A stretch of DNA of 7,493 nt from Candidatus Cloacimonadota bacterium (GTDB lineage Bacteria; Cloacimonadota; Cloacimonadia; Cloacimonadales; Cloacimonadaceae). The notes under the pieces are model-generated. The model was not told the DNA's origin, did not search any database, and saw nothing but the letters and a program-made list of their open reading frames with translations. Made by a program: the position numbers and the translations under genes. This document shows positions 6,739 through 7,493 of this stretch, piece by piece (positions within the stretch are counted from its first letter, which is position 1; each line of letters starts with the position of its first letter). The stretch lies in assembly GCA_017996595.1 (NCBI GenBank), contig JAGOGT010000051.1, positions 1 through 7,493 on the forward strand. Reading direction: 5' to 3'.

Positions 6739-7493
6739 ATGCAAATTAGGAAATTAGACCAGATGCTGGAGTTTCTGGCAGCACGCCCCGAAAACAAACG
6801 CCTGGTTGGGGCCTGGGCAGTGGATGCGCATACCCTGCAGGCTGTTCATGAAGCGGTATCCCGCGATCTTATCGATGCCACCCTGGTGGGTGATGAGACC
6901 CTTATCCGCAAAGTATGCGCCGAACACAAGCTCGATTGCTCTATATTCAAGATCGTGCACTGCGCCAGCGATACCGGCAGTGCAGCCAAAGCAGTGGAGA
7001 TCATTAATGCCGGTGAGGGTGATTTCCTGATGAAGGGACTGCTTTCTACAGACCGCTATATGCGGGCGATCCTGAATAAAGAGCGCGGGCTAATGGATCC
7101 CGGAGCGATTCTGTCCCATGTAACCGTTGCCGAACCCAAAACCTATCATAAGCTATTGATCTTTGGCGATGTGGCCATCATTCCGCTTCCCGACCTGAAT
7201 CAGAAAGTGGCGATCACCAATTATCTGATCAAAACCGCGCAGTTTCTGGGTATCGAGACCCCTAAGGTTGGCATTCAGGCCGCTTCCGAACAGACTTTGC
7301 CAAAGATTCCTTCCTGTGCTGACGGCGCGATTATCGCCAAAATGGCACAGCGTGGCCAGATTAAAGGCGGCATTGTGGAAGGACCCCTGGGTTTTGACCT
7401 CATCATCGACAAAGAAAGCGCCATGATTAAAGGCATCAAAAGCGAAGTATGCGGCGATGCCGATTGCATTTTGTTCCCCAATATCGAAGCGGG
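6739..7493 (+). CDS. ptb: Phosphate butyryltransferase / phosphate acetyltransferase family enzyme, partial at right edge
   Basis: The frame starts at ATG 6739 and is still open at the window end, giving 251 codons of a family that usually has about 300 residues. Visible blocks match phosphotransbutyrylase: residues 94-100 GDFLMKG, 110-128 around AILNKERGL and ILSHV, 149-159 PLPDLNQKVAI, 171-179 GIETPKVGI, 200-214 AKMAQRGQIKGGIVEG, and 236-252 SEVCGDADCILFPNIEAG. The enzyme swaps CoA for phosphate on an acyl-CoA, giving an acyl-phosphate that an acyl kinase uses to make ATP; a buk-type kinase often follows and would be beyond the right edge. Acyl specificity (butyryl, branched-chain or acetyl) cannot be read from this piece. 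It is transcribed away from the exporter cluster, from its own promoter, and its base composition resembles that of the SPFH gene rather than the ABC genes. Confidence 0.92.
   Translation, partial: MQIRKLDQMLEFLAARPENKRLVGAWAVDAHTLQAVHEAVSRDLIDATLVGDETLIRKVCAEHKLDCSIFKIVHCASDTGSAAKAVEIINAGEGDFLMKGLLSTDRYMRAILNKERGLMDPGAILSHVTVAEPKTYHKLLIFGDVAIIPLPDLNQKVAITNYLIKTAQFLGIETPKVGIQAASEQTLPKIPSCADGAIIAKMAQRGQIKGGIVEGPLGFDLIIDKESAMIKGIKSEVCGDADCILFPNIEA

Overview
The window reads as chromosomal DNA of a Gram-negative, anaerobic-looking bacterium. One protein carries a signal peptide and an outer-membrane-type beta-barrel domain, and the right edge holds a phosphotransbutyrylase-type gene of amino-acid or sugar fermentation. 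The style of the proteins would suit a Candidatus Cloacimonadota-like lineage, but that is only an impression: no rRNA or marker gene is present.

Layout. All genes from the left edge to about 6360 lie on the minus strand, and the right-edge gene lies on the plus strand. From left to right: (1) 7-948, an SPFH/band-7 (stomatin-like) membrane protein; (2) 1163-3286, a secreted DUF5916-type beta-barrel protein with a CBM9-like N-terminal domain; (3) 3350-4141 and 4138-4932, two ABC-2 type permeases; (4) 4925-5881, their ATPase; (5) 5854-6357, the C-terminal SPASM half of a radical SAM peptide-modifying enzyme, with the catalytic half missing; (6) about 6329-6508, a short coding-like stretch on the opposite strand; (7) 6509-6738, non-coding DNA with a good extended -10 promoter; (8) 6739 to the right edge, a phosphate butyryl/acetyltransferase cut off by the window.

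How the genes may work together. Items 5, 4 and 3 overlap one another by 28, 8 and 4 bases, so they form a tightly coupled unit of one SPASM maturase plus a three-part ABC exporter (ATPase of the COG4586 type, permeases of the COG4587 and COG3694 types). This is the architecture expected for making and exporting a radical-SAM-modified peptide. The beta-barrel gene starts only 63 bases further on, on the same strand, behind a very strong ribosome binding site, and could be an outer-membrane partner. No convincing precursor peptide gene is visible.

The most unusual point is at 6346-6493. The maturase frame is cut by a stop at 6358-6360, and just beyond it about 140 bases read as good protein on the opposite strand. 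The segment is bounded by short inverted repeats (TTTTCTTATC / TTTTCTATC). Flipping it in silico at the shared hexamer joins the two reading frames exactly in phase across a common Arg-Lys codon pair. That suggests a small inversion inside the maturase gene, either a scar or a switch. Even after the flip the gene still lacks its N-terminal Fe-S half, so in this window the maturase is a remnant.
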